A stretch of DNA of 64,000 nucleotides from Bilifractor sp002394235 (GTDB lineage Bacteria; Bacillota; Clostridia; Lachnospirales; Lachnospiraceae). Both the position numbers and the translations under genes were made by a program. The notes under the pieces were generated by a model, which was given only the letters and a program-made list of their open reading frames with translations, made no database searches and was not told the origin of the DNA. The stretch spans positions 124,001 to 188,000 of the forward strand of contig NZ_JBQKGJ010000002.1 in NCBI RefSeq assembly GCF_052118845.1, written 5' to 3'. This document shows, piece after piece, positions 53,420-61,039 of this stretch (position 1 is the first letter of the stretch; each line of letters starts with the position of its first letter).

Positions 53420-54484
53420 TCAAAAATGTATCGTTTCACCCGTTGCTGCGGATTTGTAGATAGCTTCTACCACACGCACTACCGTAACCGCCTGCTCAGG
53501 AAGCACGGCAGGATCTCCGTCACTCTGAATTGCGTCAATCCAATGATTGATATCGTAAGCATTCATATCCATTTTCTCTTCAATTTTCTCTGTGGTAGTA
53601 GTAAGTTTTCCATCAACTACTCTTGTGAGACGAACGTGATCTTCGAATCCCGGTCCGACCATATCTGCGCCAGCCTTATTTCCGCAGATCTCAGCTACCA
53701 CGCCCATGGCAGGCTGGATAAGATTGCTTGCCCACGCTGTTTCCATGTAAATGAGCATACCATTCTTCATCGTGATCATGGCCATTGCGGTGTCCTCCAC
53801 ATCAAAATGTTTCGGATCCCACGGACCCAGGTCATTTCCCTCCGGAAAATTCTTCATCTTATCAAAGGTTACGCCTCTCACGCTTTCCACTTCATAGTTG
53901 TCTGTGAGCCACATCGGAAGATCAATGGAATGAGGGCCGCCATCCATCAGAACGCCACCTCCGTTCAGCTCCTTAGACGTATACACGCCATATGCAGGAA
54001 GCCTTCTGGGCCGAAGCTGCTGGGATTTGATGTAAAAAATATCTCCGAATACACCGTCCTTAACCATCTGTTTCATACGCATCGGTGCCGGATTGTATCT
54101 CCACTGAGTACCCGTAGTGAACTTCAGATGTGCTGCCTTCGCTGTATCCGCCATGGTCTTTGCATCCCGATAGTTCAGCGCGATCGGTTTTTCACAGTGA
54201 ACGTGTTTTCCGTTCTCAAATGCCGCCATCGTGATCTCATAATGGAGTGGATTCGGTGTGCACACATGCACCACGTCCACATCCTTGCTGCGAACCACCT
54301 CTCTCCAATCCGGCGTAATCACAGCGCCGTTAAGGCCAAACTCTTCCTTTACCTTCTGTGCTTTCTCCGTATCCACATCACAGAGCACGGTGATTTCTAC
54401 ATCATCTCTCTTGATCAGATTCGGAATATGTTTTGTTGTAGCAATGACGCCGGTACCGATAATAGCAATGTGCAAAGTTTTCAT
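53420..54484 (-). CDS. Gfo/Idh/MocA-family oxidoreductase (2)
   Basis: 354 residues. The Rossmann motif IAIIGTGVIATTKH opens the protein and HCEKPIALNYRDAK carries the catalytic Lys of the EKP motif; a later segment GGGVLMDGGPHSIDLPMW is typical of the C-terminal domain. It oxidises or reduces a sugar or polyol with NAD(P). Start 54484 follows CAGGGAGG; a longer in-frame reading has no site. It follows a hydroxypyruvate-isomerase-like gene on the same strand (130-base gap). It could provide the 3-oxo-sugar needed by a deglycosidase pair, but substrate evidence is absent. Confidence 0.85.
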   Translation of the reverse strand: MKTLHIAIIGTGVIATTKHIPNLIKRDDVEITVLCDVDTEKAQKVKEEFGLNGAVITPDWREVVRSKDVDVVHVCTPNPLHYEITMAAFENGKHVHCEKPIALNYRDAKTMADTAKAAHLKFTTGTQWRYNPAPMRMKQMVKDGVFGDIFYIKSQQLRPRRLPAYGVYTSKELNGGGVLMDGGPHSIDLPMWLTDNYEVESVRGVTFDKMKNFPEGNDLGPWDPKHFDVEDTAMAMITMKNGMLIYMETAWASNLIQPAMGVVAEICGNKAGADMVGPGFEDHVRLTRVVDGKLTTTTEKIEEKMDMNAYDINHWIDAIQSDGDPAVLPEQAVTVVRVVEAIYKSAATGETIHF

Positions 54485-54614
54485 CTTTTTCCTCCCTGTT
54501 AATTTCCTTGTATTTTCGTGTTCTGATTGACCTCGTTCTTTGTTCATCTTGCCCTGCGTTCTATGGTTCTATAGCTCTGTGGTTCTATAGTCCCACAGTA
54601 TCTGCAGCCTGCGC

Positions 54615-55394
54615 TCAGAGACTCTTTTCGAAAAGCGCCTTGCAGGCAAGTACACTCTCCTCTTTGCCTGCCGTCGGCAGGTACTCAAGTCCAAAGCATC
54701 CCTGATATCCCGATTCCTGAATCGCGTGAATGACTGCCGGATAGTTCAGCTCTCCTCTGGTAATCTCATTTCTTCCTGGCACAGAGGCCGCATGGAAGTG
54801 GCCGATTTTCCCGATATTCTCCGTGACGGTCTGGATGATATTGCCCTCCATGCACTGAAAATGGAAGATATCATAGAGCAGACGAACCCTTGGACTTTCA
54901 ACCTGCCGGATGATATCAAAGGCTTCCTCAGAATCGGTAAAATACTCCCCGGAAATCGGCTCCAGAATCAGTGTGATTCCGGCCTCTTCCGCAAGCGGAG
55001 CCATCTTTTTTAATCCTGCGATGATTGCCTTTTTGTGTTCCTCATGATCCACTGCAGAATTGGCCCCGGCAGTTACAATGACATTCGGACACTCAAACTG
55101 CCTGGCAACTTCAAGCGTCTCCTTGAGTCCGGCCAGCGCTTCGTCCAGTTTCGACGGATCATCCAGATTTCCTCTGTCTTTTGCGCAAATAGCAGAAACG
55201 TTCAGCCCAAGCTCCTTTTTCTTCTCAAGCAGACGTTTCCAGTCTCTCCCGTACCAGTCCCAGAATTCCACGGTATCAATGCCAGTCTTCTTCGCGAGGT
55301 CCATTCCCACCAGCAGCTTTTCTGTATCCGCAAATACAGGGCCTGTAGGGCCGATCTCAAGATACAGCAAATCCAGACATAAACTCAGTTTCAT
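54615..55394 (-). CDS. hydroxypyruvate isomerase-like TIM barrel
   Basis: 259 residues, the usual length of Hyi/OtnI-type isomerases. Motifs VEFWDWYGRD, LILEPISGEY, LLYDIFHFQCMEGN and GHFHAASVPGRNE match the family, whose members isomerise hydroxypyruvate, 2-oxo-tetronate or related keto-acids. Start 55394 follows AGGAGGAGGG. The MocA gene lies 130 bases downstream and is probably co-transcribed. A role in salvaging a small keto-sugar or keto-acid is inferred. Confidence 0.85.
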   Translation of the reverse strand: MKLSLCLDLLYLEIGPTGPVFADTEKLLVGMDLAKKTGIDTVEFWDWYGRDWKRLLEKKKELGLNVSAICAKDRGNLDDPSKLDEALAGLKETLEVARQFECPNVIVTAGANSAVDHEEHKKAIIAGLKKMAPLAEEAGITLILEPISGEYFTDSEEAFDIIRQVESPRVRLLYDIFHFQCMEGNIIQTVTENIGKIGHFHAASVPGRNEITRGELNYPAVIHAIQESGYQGCFGLEYLPTAGKEESVLACKALFEKSL

Positions 55395-55767
55395 AGAAAA
55401 CCCTCCTCCTACATTCAACAGTCTTCAGCAGTTCTGCCCGCCAATTTTCACTCATCCTGATGCAGCACTGCTCTGTTCTTGAATATAAGTATATCGAACG
55501 TCCTCTTGGCCCGCGTTCTATATAGGGTTCTTTGGTTTCATTATCAGCGCACAGGTGCCGTACAAGATGCATTGGTATCAGATTTGAAACCTGAACGTTG
55601 TAATTTAAGAATTTCCTGATAAAATAGTTACAGTGTCAAAAATCATGACCCACATCGCATTGTCTGCGTAACCGGGTCAATGCAGAAATAGATTTATCAC
55701 AATCACAAATAGAAAGATTAGACCAGCCCTTCCCCTTATCGGGATACTGTTTTATAAGAGTAAAGCC
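55395..55767. other. 373-base divergent intergenic region
   Basis: It lies between the isomerase-like gene (minus) and the RpiR gene (plus). It contains candidate operator D and short repeats of the type GTTCTATA/TTCTATAT, but no gene was seen. Confidence 0.5.
55646..55679. promoter_or_regulatory. candidate operator D, TGACCC-N22-GGGTCA
   Basis: TGACCC (55646-55651) and GGGTCA (55674-55679) form a perfect inverted repeat, and GGTCAA continues to 55680. It is about 90-120 bases upstream of the RpiR start. The half-sites match the TTGACY/GGTCAA set seen at four other places. Confidence 0.45.
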
Positions 55768-56577
55768 ATGAATGTACTTCAGAATCTTATCGGATTGTAT
55801 GATCACCTGATGCCGGACAGTACTTATCGAAGCGTGATCAAAAATATTCTTACGCACCTGCCGGAAGCTGCGGAATCCAATATCTATGAGCTCGCAGATC
55901 TGACCGACTCCTCCCGTACAACGATACGCCGAATGCTGTCCATGCTCGGCTACGGAAATTATCAGGACTTTCACTATGAGCTGAGACAGGCAGTTCACCA
56001 CTACTCCTATTATAATCGCCTGATGGACACATCCCGGCTGAACGACAACGGCGCATTAATCCGGAAGATTTCAGAGCAGATGGAATCCACACATGTTTTG
56101 ATGCAGAAAACATTTCGGGAAGATTCCCTTACCACACTCGCCCGGCAGATTCACGAAGCCGACAAAGTTTGTTTTTTCTTTCCTTATCACACAGCTGCCA
56201 TCAACTCCTTCCAGCAGAATCTCGCCATGACCGGAATTGAGACCTGTGTAGCGGAATTGCCACCCGAGATCATGCTTTATGCGGATACACTGACCAGCCG
56301 TTCTATCATTTTCAGCCAGACCATCGAACACGCAGAAACAATGGATATGACCCCTGTCTTCCGGAAAATCCGCCATACCGGTGCTTACGTAATTCTTCTC
56401 AGTTCCAAAGAAAGTCAGTATGCAGAATTTGTCGATCAGCAGCTGTTTCAGGGAGTGGATATTTCCAATGCCCTGGAAAGCGTCCTTCTTTCTGAAACAT
56501 TTATACTGACGCTCAGTGAAATATACCGTCGGCTCTATCTCGACACAAAACCGGCATCCGGAACAAAAAATTCTTAA
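55768..56577 (+). CDS. RpiR-family transcriptional regulator
   Basis: 269 residues. The N-terminal RpiR helix-turn-helix (IYELADLTDSSRTTIRRML near residues 39-57, then GYGNYQDF) precedes an SIS-type sugar-isomerase domain with VCFFFPYHTAAINSFQ. Such proteins sense phosphosugars and control sugar catabolism. The upstream site (TAAGAGTAAAGCC) is weak. The gene is convergent with deglycosidase pair 3. Its last 33 codons and terminator are duplicated near 60.9 kb. Candidate operator D lies upstream, so autoregulation is possible. Confidence 0.85.
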   Translation: MNVLQNLIGLYDHLMPDSTYRSVIKNILTHLPEAAESNIYELADLTDSSRTTIRRMLSMLGYGNYQDFHYELRQAVHHYSYYNRLMDTSRLNDNGALIRKISEQMESTHVLMQKTFREDSLTTLARQIHEADKVCFFFPYHTAAINSFQQNLAMTGIETCVAELPPEIMLYADTLTSRSIIFSQTIEHAETMDMTPVFRKIRHTGAYVILLSSKESQYAEFVDQQLFQGVDISNALESVLLSETFILTLSEIYRRLYLDTKPASGTKNS

Positions 56578-56581
56578 AAAC

Positions 56582-56647
56582 AAGAACGGCTTATCACCTG
56601 CAGTTTACGTGAATCTTTCTCACGCGCCGCATGTGACAAGCCGTTCC
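56582..56647. terminator. long hairpin terminator after the RpiR gene
   Basis: AAGAACGGCTTATCAC pairs with GTGACAAGCCGTTC, with TCAC/GTGA at the inner end and a loop of about 35 bases. It lies between convergent genes; a diverged copy is at 60968-61033. Confidence 0.6.
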
Positions 56648-56743
56648 TGTATTATCACTTATACTGTCCTATCACTTAAAATGTGTTTTCTCCTATACTT
56701 CCCTCATCCGAATCCCTGATTATGTATCACCATATCAAACGCG

Positions 56744-57727
56744 TTACAAATCCAGCAGCCTTTTCTCCATCTGGAACATTCTCTTTGTATATTCAGTCCC
56801 GCCGCAGCCAAGTTCATCTTCGTATTCACAAATCAGATATCCGTTAAAATCTGAATCTTTTAACACCGGAAAGATCCTGGCATAAGGAATGCTTGCCTCT
56901 TGGAAATCCTTATCAAGATAGTGATATTTGCAATGACACTCCACGCTGTACGGAAGAATGTCTTTCAGTTCCTGAAGCAGACCGGAGAGTGCGCTCTCAT
57001 CATGAAATTGAACATATCCCCACATACCGGCAAGAGCAGGCATGATCGCTGCAGAGGCGCCGGCCGCCATAACCTCTTTCACCGCTGTCTCCTGAGACAC
57101 GCCTTTCTCACGCAACCTTTGGGCAAGCAGAAGATGCTCTTCCTTTACTCCTGCTTTTAAGGCTTTGATCCATTGCGGACGATTCGGATGTACTGCCAGA
57201 AATCCAAAATCCGGCACAAACCCCAGATATTTAGATCCGGTCTGTCTGATAACATCCAGATATCTCTGCATCACAGGCGAACCCGGTGTCTCCGGGTTGT
57301 GAATCTCAATGCCGCATCGTACATCAAAGAGCTCCGCATATGGCGCAAGCCGGGCAAATGCCTCCGGGCTCATCATGTACTGAACCCGCATGACCTTACA
57401 TCCAAGCTTATTTGCCGATTTCAGATCGATGATTGCATCAGCCAGCATTTCATCATCCGTCAGATTTCGGTCTGTCCGCATTCCTTTATCGTTATTTGCT
57501 CCGTAGGACACCGGACCTATTCCGTATTTACGTTTCAAATCGTTAACCAGTCCCAGAAATTCATCACTGACATTCGGGTAAGAAGGAATCATCTGCGTCG
57601 CAACGATCTCATACCCCGATGCTCCTGCAAGTGCCGCTTGCTTTACGCATTCCTCAAAATCATACTGAAATCTTGCATATTCTGTTCCGTAGCAAAACAG
57701 GGTTGCACCCAGCTTCATCTGGCTCAT
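56744..57727 (-). CDS. C-glycoside deglycosidase-like alpha subunit, TIM barrel (pair 3)
   Basis: 327 residues, the most diverged of the three alpha subunits. Ligands E141 (GIEIHNPET), D173 (VPDFGF), H265 (CHCKYHYLD) and E301 (LICEYEDE) align with those of pairs 1 and 2, but the loops around H265 differ. The start ATG overlaps the stop of the DUF6379 gene by four bases. It should form a complex with that protein and act on an oxidised glycoside. The longest segments missing relative to pairs 1 and 2 are between residues 180 and 265, so substrate choice probably differs. Confidence 0.78.
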   Translation of the reverse strand: MSQMKLGATLFCYGTEYARFQYDFEECVKQAALAGASGYEIVATQMIPSYPNVSDEFLGLVNDLKRKYGIGPVSYGANNDKGMRTDRNLTDDEMLADAIIDLKSANKLGCKVMRVQYMMSPEAFARLAPYAELFDVRCGIEIHNPETPGSPVMQRYLDVIRQTGSKYLGFVPDFGFLAVHPNRPQWIKALKAGVKEEHLLLAQRLREKGVSQETAVKEVMAAGASAAIMPALAGMWGYVQFHDESALSGLLQELKDILPYSVECHCKYHYLDKDFQEASIPYARIFPVLKDSDFNGYLICEYEDELGCGGTEYTKRMFQMEKRLLDL

Positions 57728-58179
57728 TCTGTCTCACCTTCCTTCTGGTCCTTTACATTGACAGTAACTTTTTCTCCCGAATCAAGTGCCATAAAGTCAT
57801 GTCCCGGTCCGATTTGCATATACGGAACGCGAAGCATCAGACGGAAATCCAGCTCATGCTTCCCATCTCCTACGCCGCCTTTTCGGATAACGCGAATCCT
57901 GGCCGGCTGCACCTGGCTCCAAAACTCTGTAACTGCATAAGAAAGTTTGTAAACCGGCATTTCCTTTCCATTTAATTCAAAGGTCACTGCCTCTTGTGGC
58001 ATCTTCTCTCCATCCAACCATACTTCCAGCAAATCGATGTCCGAGAGATAATGTCCTCTATAATAGGCAAGCTGAACATCAAATTCAAAACCGTTTTTTC
58101 TCCCGTTAATATAATAGTTTCTGAAGGTATCAGTCTTTACAATCGATCCGTTCAGATTCATTCTCATCGCAAATCCCAT
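57724..58179 (-). CDS. C-glycoside deglycosidase-like beta subunit, DUF6379 (pair 3)
   Basis: 151 residues. The DUF6379 pattern is kept: GFEFDVQLAYYRGHYLS, WLDGEKMPQEAVTFELNGK, VIRKGGVGDGKHELDF and VPYMQIG. It begins with a short extension (MGFAMRMNLNG) not seen in beta 1. It is the first gene of the third pair. A promoter with TTGACT and A/T-rich -10 sequence may lie about 160 bases upstream. Its partner is the alpha subunit in the same unit. Confidence 0.78.
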   Translation of the reverse strand: MGFAMRMNLNGSIVKTDTFRNYYINGRKNGFEFDVQLAYYRGHYLSDIDLLEVWLDGEKMPQEAVTFELNGKEMPVYKLSYAVTEFWSQVQPARIRVIRKGGVGDGKHELDFRLMLRVPYMQIGPGHDFMALDSGEKVTVNVKDQKEGETE

Positions 58180-58533
58180 GATCTTCCTCCCTTCCGGATT
58201 GCCGGAACCAAACGTCTACATGTTAAGTAAACGCCCATACGATAAGTCGTGCCACAAACTGTATTAAACCAGCTGCTTCCTTGCACGTGACGTGAACCCT
58301 TTTTTCAGAACTCTTATCTTTGCCTTTTTAATTTGAAGTCAAAATTTCCTTTCCAGTTATGACTTTTTCATCCGGATCACTTATTTTGGATCACTGTATA
58401 ATAAACCTTTTATCTCTTCTGACGCCTAAGCTGATCCGCTTTAACCATTAAATAACCAATCGAAAAATCTGCTGTCAGACTGGTTCTAGACTTTTCACAT
58501 TTCACAGCCGAACCAAAAGGGGCAGATTTTTCA
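58180..58533. other. 354-base intergenic region
   Basis: It lies between the monooxygenase-like gene and deglycosidase pair 3, both on the minus strand. On the minus strand TTGACT (near 58343-58338) followed 17 bases later by AGATAA is a possible promoter for the pair. GGATCACT is present twice (near 58373 and 58388). No gene was seen. Confidence 0.4.
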
Positions 58534-58809
58534 TTAACATTCTTCCAGAAAAATATCCTGTCCGGAGATATAGTACTGTCCCATCATAGGTATATGCTTC
58601 TGAAAAGCAGGTCCGCCAATACTATTCATAAAATCTTCTTTCGTTTCCCATTTTGATACAAATATAACTCTGCCTGGAACTTTGTGATCAACTCCGACAT
58701 TCATTTCAATACAGCCTTTTTCTGTTTTTGTATCTTCTGCAAATGCTTTTGCCAGAGGCATATATGCCGCTACATCTTTTACTCTGTTATCATTTAATAC
58801 GATTACCAT
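58534..58809 (-). CDS. antibiotic biosynthesis monooxygenase (ABM)/quinol monooxygenase-like protein
   Basis: 91 residues, the size of YgiN/ABM dimeric ferredoxin-like-fold proteins. The pattern AFAEDTKTEKGCIEMNVGVD, VIFVSKWETKEDFMNSI and the histidine in FQKHIPMM is typical. Members oxidise quinols and polyphenols without a cofactor, or act as stress-linked or isomerase proteins in anaerobes. It stands upstream of deglycosidase pair 3 on the same strand with a 354-base gap, so co-transcription is uncertain. A polyphenol or aglycone substrate would fit the locus but is not shown. Confidence 0.75.
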   Translation of the reverse strand: MVIVLNDNRVKDVAAYMPLAKAFAEDTKTEKGCIEMNVGVDHKVPGRVIFVSKWETKEDFMNSIGGPAFQKHIPMMGQYYISGQDIFLEEC

Positions 58810-59277
58810 ATCTTTTTATCTCTCTACTTTCTTTTATGCATATTTACCAAAGAAGCCTGATTTCAAGCCATCTCTGGCAGTGTCATAAAGTTTCTTGGAC
58901 TACAGACAAAACAATGTATGGGCGAAAAGCTGCATCCTGATGCTTCTCTGTGCTGCTTTTCCAGGAATAAAGGTTCATGAAATAAAACGTCATCCTTTTT
59001 ATGAAGGCGAATCGTTCCCCTTGGTTCCCTATGGCTGCCACCCTCTCATGTCTAACAGGATCATCCATTGCTCAGCTGATGTCCCAAATTCCTTCGTTCA
59101 GCCTGTCCATAGTTCGGGCGCCGCTCTTGCTCCTATACGGGGTCTTGCCCCAAACGATATGCTTCAGCAGCTTCGCTCTGCTTTGTCTTCGTAGGGAGCA
59201 CTCCTGTAATTCAGCGCCAATTGATCATCTGGCGGACGTTCCCTGTTACATTCGTGCTGTTTGTTTACTTGTTGCTG
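58810..59277. other. 468-base region holding the 3-prime flank of the IS110-family element
   Basis: No gene was recognised. The sequence between about 59090 and 59222 ends with a segment (59199-59222) that is an inverted copy of sequence on the other side of the transposase, so one end of the element probably lies here. The exact boundary is not visible. Confidence 0.45.
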
Positions 59278-60556
59278 TTATGCCGTTGCCGGCCTGATGA
59301 TGTCCTTCTGCAGCTTCTTCGGATCATAGTCACATCCATGCTTCAGGATCGCGTAGAACACCCGTATTGCCTTGCATTCCACCGCTATCTTTGCCTGCAT
59401 GCTACCCAGCGGATGACACATCCTGTTGCGATAATACAGGAACAGATCGCCGAACGCTGGATCCCATATCATCAACGCCCTTGCTGCTTCATACATCACC
59501 CTGCGCAGTCTTCGCCTCCCGCGCTTGCTGATCCCGGGCTTGCCTTTCCGCTTACCGGAACTAAGTTTTGTAATCTCCAGTCCCGCAAGTTTCTGGATCT
59601 GTTTCGGATCGGTGAAACGTCCGATATCACCTACCTCTGCTATAAATCCCGCAACCGAGCTGAACCCTACTCCTTTTATGGCGAACAGTTTCTCCACGTT
59701 CGGTACTAACATCACCTTTTTCTGCAGAATTTCATCAACCCGCTCAAGCTGTTCCTGCTTCCTGCGGTAATCGCTGATCAGCACCCAGATACGGAACCTG
59801 GCTGCTTCTCCACCTTGCAGTCCGACGCTTTCCTGCGCTGCTTCTATAAGGGTCTGTGCCCTGCTGATTCCTAATCTCCCGCGCAGCTTCGCGTCCTTCC
59901 AGATCTGCTTTATCCCTTCTGCACCAAGCTTTATGATGTCTGCTGGAAGTGGTGCCTTCTCAAGTACCAGAAACCCGCTTTCTGCATCGAACTTATTGTA
60001 AACTTCCAGATATTCCGGGAAGTACTGCTGTAGCCATGTCTGGATCTGATTCGATAGTCTTACGTGCTGTTTCATGATCTGATCCCGGCACACCTGTGCT
60101 TCTCTGATCTCCGCATAGTTACCTTCCGGTATATATGCTGTACTGTATCTGCCTTCCCTTACCAGTCCGGCTATCGTCTTGGGATCTTTGATGTCGTCCT
60201 TCTCAGGACTGTTATCATCAAGTTCCTTGCTTCTGTTAACACTGTACGGATTTACAACTACCAGTTTCAGTTTGTGATCATGGAGAAACTTCTGAAATGT
60301 GAACCAGTAGTGCCCCGTCGGCTCACAGCCGATGATTACCTTCTTCATTCTGGTACGTTCTTTTATTTCTTCCAGCCACTTGTAAAATATGTTGAATCCG
60401 GCAGCTGAGTTGCTAAATGAAAGAGCTCTTCTTGAGAACTCTAGACCTCTGTAATCAAACGCCCTTGCGTAGTGCTTCTCCTCGCCGATATCGACTCCGA
60501 TAACAAGAGTATCCGAAGAGACTTGAGAAATCCGTTCATTCTGTTTAGTATTTCAT
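59278..60556 (-). CDS. IS110-family transposase, frameshifted just after its probable start
   Basis: The intact open frame from the first ATG (60348) gives 356 residues, but homologous sequence continues in frame back to 60552, including VIGVDIGEEKHYARAFDYRG, the first Asp of the DEDD catalytic domain. The C-terminal transposase_20 part (LFAIKGVGFSSVAGFIAEVG, LAGLE and GKPGISKRGRRRLRRVMYEA) is complete. An ATG at 60556 with GGAGG seven bases upstream is in another frame and stops after three codons; removing one base near 60547-60549 would join it to the long frame. A recent frameshift that inactivates the element is likely, unless programmed shifting or a rare start is used. Confidence 0.75.
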
Positions 60557-60863
60557 AGTGAAACCTCCGATTCGATTGTTGTGTGTTTCATCCGGTCAGA
60601 TGACACCTCAATCTTACCTGAGGTTTCTTTTTATTCAATTGGCGTTATATATGAATTACAGGAATGCCGCGCAGGAATCGGTGTCGCCCTGGCTCCTGCC
60701 AGAACTCCCGCCCCACCCCAAGTATGCTTTATACCGATCTCTGAACCCCAATGTACCAGATACATAATCGCTCAAAGCCGTTCACAGCGTCCAATTGTGA
60801 AAAAAGTATTTGAGTGTATTACTTCCATTCCATACCACGATTTTGTTAATTCGGAATCTGATT
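60557..60863 (-). other. noncoding 5-prime region of the IS110 element, possible bridge RNA
   Basis: About 300 bases upstream of the transposase with no gene. It holds a short hairpin ACCTCA/TGAGGT (60605-60624) and further short stems such as CTGG-CCAG near 60690-60705. IS110 elements of the IS621 type carry their bridge RNA in this position, so this is the place to look; no RNA can be defined from sequence alone. Confidence 0.35.
60605..60624 (+). terminator. short hairpin terminator inside the IS element
   Basis: ACCTCA (60605-60610) and TGAGGT (60619-60624) pair around an 8-base loop and are followed by TTCTTTTTATT on the plus strand. It would block plus-strand read-through antisense to the transposase. 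Confidence 0.5.
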
Positions 60864-60965
60864 GAAAGCGTCCTTCTTTCTGAAACATTTATACTGACGC
60901 TCAGTGAAATATACCGTCGGCTCTATCTCGACACAAAACCGACATCCGGAATAAAAGATTCCTAA
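60864..60965 (+). pseudogene. duplicated 3-prime fragment of the RpiR regulator gene
   Basis: The frame from GAA 60864 to TAA 60965 encodes the last 33 residues of the RpiR protein at 55768-56577, differing only in the final eight or so residues (Ala to Thr, Thr to Ile, Asn to Asp). The match starts abruptly at 60864 and continues into a diverged terminator. There is no start codon or upstream part, so this is the remnant of a second RpiR gene or a partial duplication, cut where the IS-linked sequence begins. Confidence 0.85.
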
Positions 60966-60967
60966 AA

Positions 60968-61033
60968 AACCGGCTTGTCACCGTGGTTTTGCATGGATCT
61001 CTTCTCATGCGCCACCTGTGACAAGCCGTACCT
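60968..61033. terminator. hairpin terminator, diverged copy of the one at 56.6 kb
   Basis: AACCGGCTTGTCAC and GTGACAAGCCGTACC pair apart from one mismatch around a loop of about 37 bases. It lies between the RpiR remnant and the convergent flavoprotein gene. Confidence 0.6.
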
Positions 61034-61039
61034 GTATCT

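Larger units (their letters stand above)
59199..60667 (-). mobile_element. IS110-family insertion element (approximate extent)
   Basis: A transposase of the IS110 family is bracketed by imperfect inverted sequences: minus-strand AATTGGCGCTGAATTACAGG (from 59222 down) and plus-strand AATTGGCGTTATATATGAAT continuing TACAGGAATGC (60637-60667). They share AATTGGCG and TGAATTACAGGA(A/G)TGC with an insertion between. The outer ends may extend further, up to about 60863 on the right, where a duplicated gene fragment begins. No target duplication was identified, as expected for this family. Confidence 0.6.

Noticed and set aside
53426..54502. 358-codon plus-strand open frame opposite the second MocA oxidoreductase
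   Set aside because: Antisense shadow with no domain; the opposite strand has full family motifs and a strong ribosome binding site.
58337..58393. Sixth copy of the TTGACY/GGTCAA operator upstream of deglycosidase pair 3
   Set aside because: AGTCAAAA and TGACT are present but in everted order, and the facing half-site reads GGATCA, so the match is too weak to count.
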